A DNA stretch of 64,000 nucleotides from Streptomyces sclerotialus. GTDB taxonomy: Bacteria > Actinomycetota > Actinomycetes > Streptomycetales > Streptomycetaceae. Made by a program: the position numbers and the translations under genes. The stretch is from the NCBI RefSeq assembly GCF_040907265.1, contig NZ_JBFOHP010000002.1, positions 1,054,001-1,118,000 of the forward strand, read 5' to 3'. The notes under the pieces were generated by a model. That model did no database searches, had not been told where the DNA came from, and saw nothing but the letters and a program-made list of their open reading frames with translations. Positions 61,660 through 64,000 of the stretch are shown here, one piece after another. Positions within the stretch are counted from its first letter, which is position 1; every line of letters starts with the position of its first letter.

Positions 61660-62211
61660 ATGAATGACCCAATGTCCACGCTCCCGCAGTCCACGCCTTC
61701 TCCGCAGCAACGAGCCCTGGTCACCTCCGCAGCCGCCGCCTTCATTCAGCGCGAGGACGGGCGCGTGCTCCTGGTCCACCACGCTGGGACGAAGCACTGG
61801 GTGATGCCCGGCGGAAAGACCGACGACGGGCCCAAAGGCGGAGAGACACCGCTCCAGTGCTGTGAGCGGGAAGGCAGGGAGGAGACCGGCGTACCGGTCC
61901 AAGTGGGCCGCCTCCTTGTAGTGCAGTGGCTGTCCAGCGGGAGTCCGGGAAACTACAGCAATCCTCGCGCGTGCCACCTCTTCGTGTTCAGCGCCACCAT
62001 TTCCCCGCAGCACTACGACCGCATCCGCGTCCCGGAAGGAGAGCTGCTCGGCTGGGACTGGTGGGAGCCCGAGGCGGCCCTGACGGTGATGGACAGGACG
62101 AACGCGCCGCTCCTGGCCGCCGCCGTGCAGGCAGCTTCCGGGGCGCAGGACGCCCCGCTGTACCTGGAGGACGACCAGCAGCCGACGGGCACACAGGAGG
62201 TACGCCGATGA
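61660..62211 (+). CDS. NUDIX hydrolase of the lanthipeptide cluster
   Basis: 183 residues. NUDIX box GETPLQCCEREGREETGV near residues 60-80, with the REGREETGV core; preceded by KHWVMPGGKTDDG. AFIQREDGRVLLVHH is the first strand and HLFVFSATI is later. NUDIX enzymes cleave nucleoside diphosphate-linked compounds; in a RiPP cluster the role is unclear. It is joined to the transporter by ATGA overlap (62208-62211) and follows the SpaB_C-like gene by 7 nt. Confidence 0.92.
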   Translation: MNDPMSTLPQSTPSPQQRALVTSAAAAFIQREDGRVLLVHHAGTKHWVMPGGKTDDGPKGGETPLQCCEREGREETGVPVQVGRLLVVQWLSSGSPGNYSNPRACHLFVFSATISPQHYDRIRVPEGELLGWDWWEPEAALTVMDRTNAPLLAAAVQAASGAQDAPLYLEDDQQPTGTQEVRR

Positions 62212-64000
62212 CCACCGCCGAGGAGAAGATGTCGGACTCCGAACGGCTGCTCTTCGGTGGGCGATTACGGGAGGACTTCGCTTGGACGCGCCATCACGGC
62301 GCCTTCCTGGAGATGAGCCTGTTGGCGATGGTGCTGCGTCTGCCACGGCTCCTCGCTCTCACCGCCCGACTCGCCCATCAGGCCGACGCCCGCGCGCTGC
62401 ACAGGGTCGTCGCCGCCGAGATCGGCCGCGGTGCCGCCCAGGCGGTGGGGATGGTGCAGGTCAATCACGTACTGGCCGCCCTGCTGGCGGCAGGCACCAC
62501 CGCCGAGCGATTACGCGAAGCAGCGCCTGCCTTGGTCATCGCCTGCGTCACCGGGGTGTGCGGCGCGCTGCTGAAGGCGGTGTCGGTACAGGGCACGGGG
62601 GTGCTGGAGCCCACCGTCGAGCGGGTGGCGACCGAGATCTACCTCCAGTCCGCCGCCAAGGTGGAGCTGTCCGCGGTGGAGGACGCCGAGTACCGCAAGC
62701 GGCAGGAGAGCGCGCGGTTCGGTGCGGCGTCGGCGCGTCGCATGATCCCGTACAGCACCTCCATCATCAACGCGCTGCTCTCGCTGGTCGCCTCGGTCGG
62801 CGTACTGACCGCCCTGCACCCCGCCCTACTGCCCCTGATCGTGCTGACGACGGTGCCCAGCGCCTGGGCATCGCTGTCCGTAGCCCGGCGGCGGTACCAG
62901 TCCTTCCACGCCTGGATGCAACACGCCCGCGCCGGCCGCCTCATCAGCGACCTGCTGGTCTCCAACCAAGCCGCGGCCGAAATCCGCGTCCACGGCATCG
63001 GCGCTTTCCTCCTGCAGCACTTCCGTCTCATGGCCGAGGACTCCGAGCAAGAGCAGGCCCGCCTGGCGCGCCTGGCCGCCCGCACCGGCCTGATCGCCGC
63101 CTGCTGCACCGGGCTCGCCATGCTGATCACCTTCGGCACCCTCGGCTGGCTGCTGTGGACCGGCGTCATGGTCCTGTCCGTGGGCGGCACCGCCGTCATC
63201 GCCATCCGCACCGGCTCCAGCGCCCTGGACAACCTCGTACGCCAGGCCAACTTCCTCTACGAAGAAGCCCTCTTCGTCGCCGACCTCGACGGCATACGCA
63301 CCGAGGCCGACGAACGCGCCATCTCCACCGGCGGCGTACCGCTGCCCGCGCGCATCGACGCCGTCCGCTTCAAGAACGTCACCTTCACCTACCCCGGGGA
63401 CGACGAGCCGGCCCTGCGCGGCCTCGACCTGACCATCCCCACCGGCAAGATCATTGCGTTGGTCGGCCGCAACGGCAGTGGCAAGACCACGACCGCCAAA
63501 CTCCTCGCCGGCCTCTACCTCCCCGACGACGGACACATCCTCCTCGGTGATGTCAGCACCGCAGAGGCCGACCGCCACGCCCTCTTCTCCCGCGTCGCCC
63601 TCGTCAGCCAGGACTACTACCGCTGGCCCTTCACCGCCCGCGCCAACATCACCATCGGCCGCCCCGAAGCACCCATCACCGACCACCGGCTCGACGACGC
63701 CATCCACTACGCCGACGCCCAGCCGATCATCGACGACATGCCCCGCGGCCTGGACACCCTCCTCGCCCGCGGCTACAAAGGCGGCCACAACCTCTCAGGC
63801 GGCCAGTGGCAGAAACTCGCCATCGCCCGCGCCCGTTACCGCGCCGGCGACATCCTCATCGTCGACGAACCCACCGCCTCCCTCGACGCGGAATCCGAAG
63901 AAGACGTCTTCAACAAGATCCGTGACTTGGCCGACACGGGCCAGACCATCGTTCTGATCACTCACCGCCTCCACTCCGTCCGCCACGCCGACCTCATCTA
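62208..64000 (+). CDS. ABC transporter, fused membrane and ATPase domains (3' end outside window)
   Basis: At least 597 residues. N-terminal membrane domain with segments around LAALLAAGTTAE, LVIACVTGVCGALLKAV, IINALLSLVASVGVLTAL, LLPLIVLTTVPSAW and TGLAMLITFGTLGWLLWTGVMVL. ATPase: Walker A ALVGRNGSGKTTTAKLLAG, Q-loop LVSQDYYRWPF, signature NLSGGQWQKLAIARA, Walker B ILIVDEPTASLD, H-loop LITHRLHSV. It probably exports the lanthipeptide. No C39 peptidase domain is seen at the N-terminus, so the leader must be cut by another enzyme. It has in-frame TTA codons at 62265 and 62511. Confidence 0.95.
   Translation, partial: MTTAEEKMSDSERLLFGGRLREDFAWTRHHGAFLEMSLLAMVLRLPRLLALTARLAHQADARALHRVVAAEIGRGAAQAVGMVQVNHVLAALLAAGTTAERLREAAPALVIACVTGVCGALLKAVSVQGTGVLEPTVERVATEIYLQSAAKVELSAVEDAEYRKRQESARFGAASARRMIPYSTSIINALLSLVASVGVLTALHPALLPLIVLTTVPSAWASLSVARRRYQSFHAWMQHARAGRLISDLLVSNQAAAEIRVHGIGAFLLQHFRLMAEDSEQEQARLARLAARTGLIAACCTGLAMLITFGTLGWLLWTGVMVLSVGGTAVIAIRTGSSALDNLVRQANFLYEEALFVADLDGIRTEADERAISTGGVPLPARIDAVRFKNVTFTYPGDDEPALRGLDLTIPTGKIIALVGRNGSGKTTTAKLLAGLYLPDDGHILLGDVSTAEADRHALFSRVALVSQDYYRWPFTARANITIGRPEAPITDHRLDDAIHYADAQPIIDDMPRGLDTLLARGYKGGHNLSGGQWQKLAIARARYRAGDILIVDEPTASLDAESEEDVFNKIRDLADTGQTIVLITHRLHSVRHADLI

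Noticed and set aside
62282..63550. 422-residue + strand frame in the transporter
   Set aside because: Arg/Pro-rich shadow of the ABC transporter frame.
1..64000. tRNA genes, rRNA genes and CRISPR arrays
   Set aside because: No T-loop pattern outside coding sequence, no rRNA text and no regularly spaced repeats were found on reading; the repeats at 31.9-32.1 kb are too close and mixed in orientation for CRISPR.

Overview
The window is high-GC actinobacterial DNA, almost certainly from Streptomyces or a close relative. It has strong third-position GC bias, many GTG/TTG starts, purine-rich ribosome sites, a WhiB protein, ANTAR regulators and families common in Streptomyces (DUF6112, SCO6880, DUF2637, DUF4913, DUF5994). 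No rRNA, tRNA or CRISPR array was seen. The mix of transfer, replication, IS and specialised-metabolism genes suggests a large plasmid, an integrative element or a chromosome arm; the sequence alone does not decide which.

Region 1 (1-4.9 kb) is a defence-like block. A DinG/XPD-type helicase, cut by the left edge, overlaps by ATGA a predicted PD-(D/E)xK nuclease. This pairing matches the operon known for pPIWI-RE prokaryotic Argonaute-like proteins, whose PIWI gene would lie beyond the left edge. A DUF5655 fragment and a solitary DPPY DNA methyltransferase follow.

Region 2 (5-22.4 kb) is a conjugation block on the + strand: a transglycosylase/NlpC-P60 wall hydrolase (frameshifted), DUF6112, a TcpC/VirB8-like membrane protein, a TrbL/VirB6-like protein, an SCO6880 protein, DUF6238, a VirB4 ATPase, small accessory genes, a VirD4/TraG coupling protein, a protein made of two DnaB N-terminal domains, a frameshifted cytosine methyltransferase, DUF4913 and a tail of decaying genes.

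Region 3 (22.6-25.7 kb) has an AfsR/LuxR-like STAND ATPase and a divergent PP2C phosphatase. Region 4 (26-34.2 kb) is a mobilisation/replication module on the - strand: relaxase, MobC, DUF2637 membrane protein, WhiB, DnaC-like ATPase and a replication-initiator-like protein with iteron-like repeats, controlled perhaps by a divergent double-HTH regulator. Nested palindromes at the 5' end of mobC are a candidate oriT.

Region 5 (34.2-46 kb) is a patchwork: transposase fragments, a fragment of a second STAND ATPase, a fatty-acid desaturase/ferredoxin reductase pair, divergent DUF5994 genes, two GAF-ANTAR regulators, an IS5 remnant and an intact IS701 copy with CTAG on both sides. Region 6 (46-54.5 kb) has an amidohydrolase, a MAB_1171c-type membrane protein, an ImmA/IrrE-type protease, a PPOX-fold protein, an XRE-TPR regulator and small conserved genes.

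Region 7 (54.8-64 kb) is an FxLD-class class I lanthipeptide cluster: PIMT-like methyltransferase, a 61-residue precursor with a four-cysteine core, an attenuator-like hairpin, full-length LanB, LanC, a second SpaB_C-type protein, a NUDIX protein and an ABC transporter cut by the right edge. Three in-frame TTA codons in the late genes suggest bldA-dependent timing.
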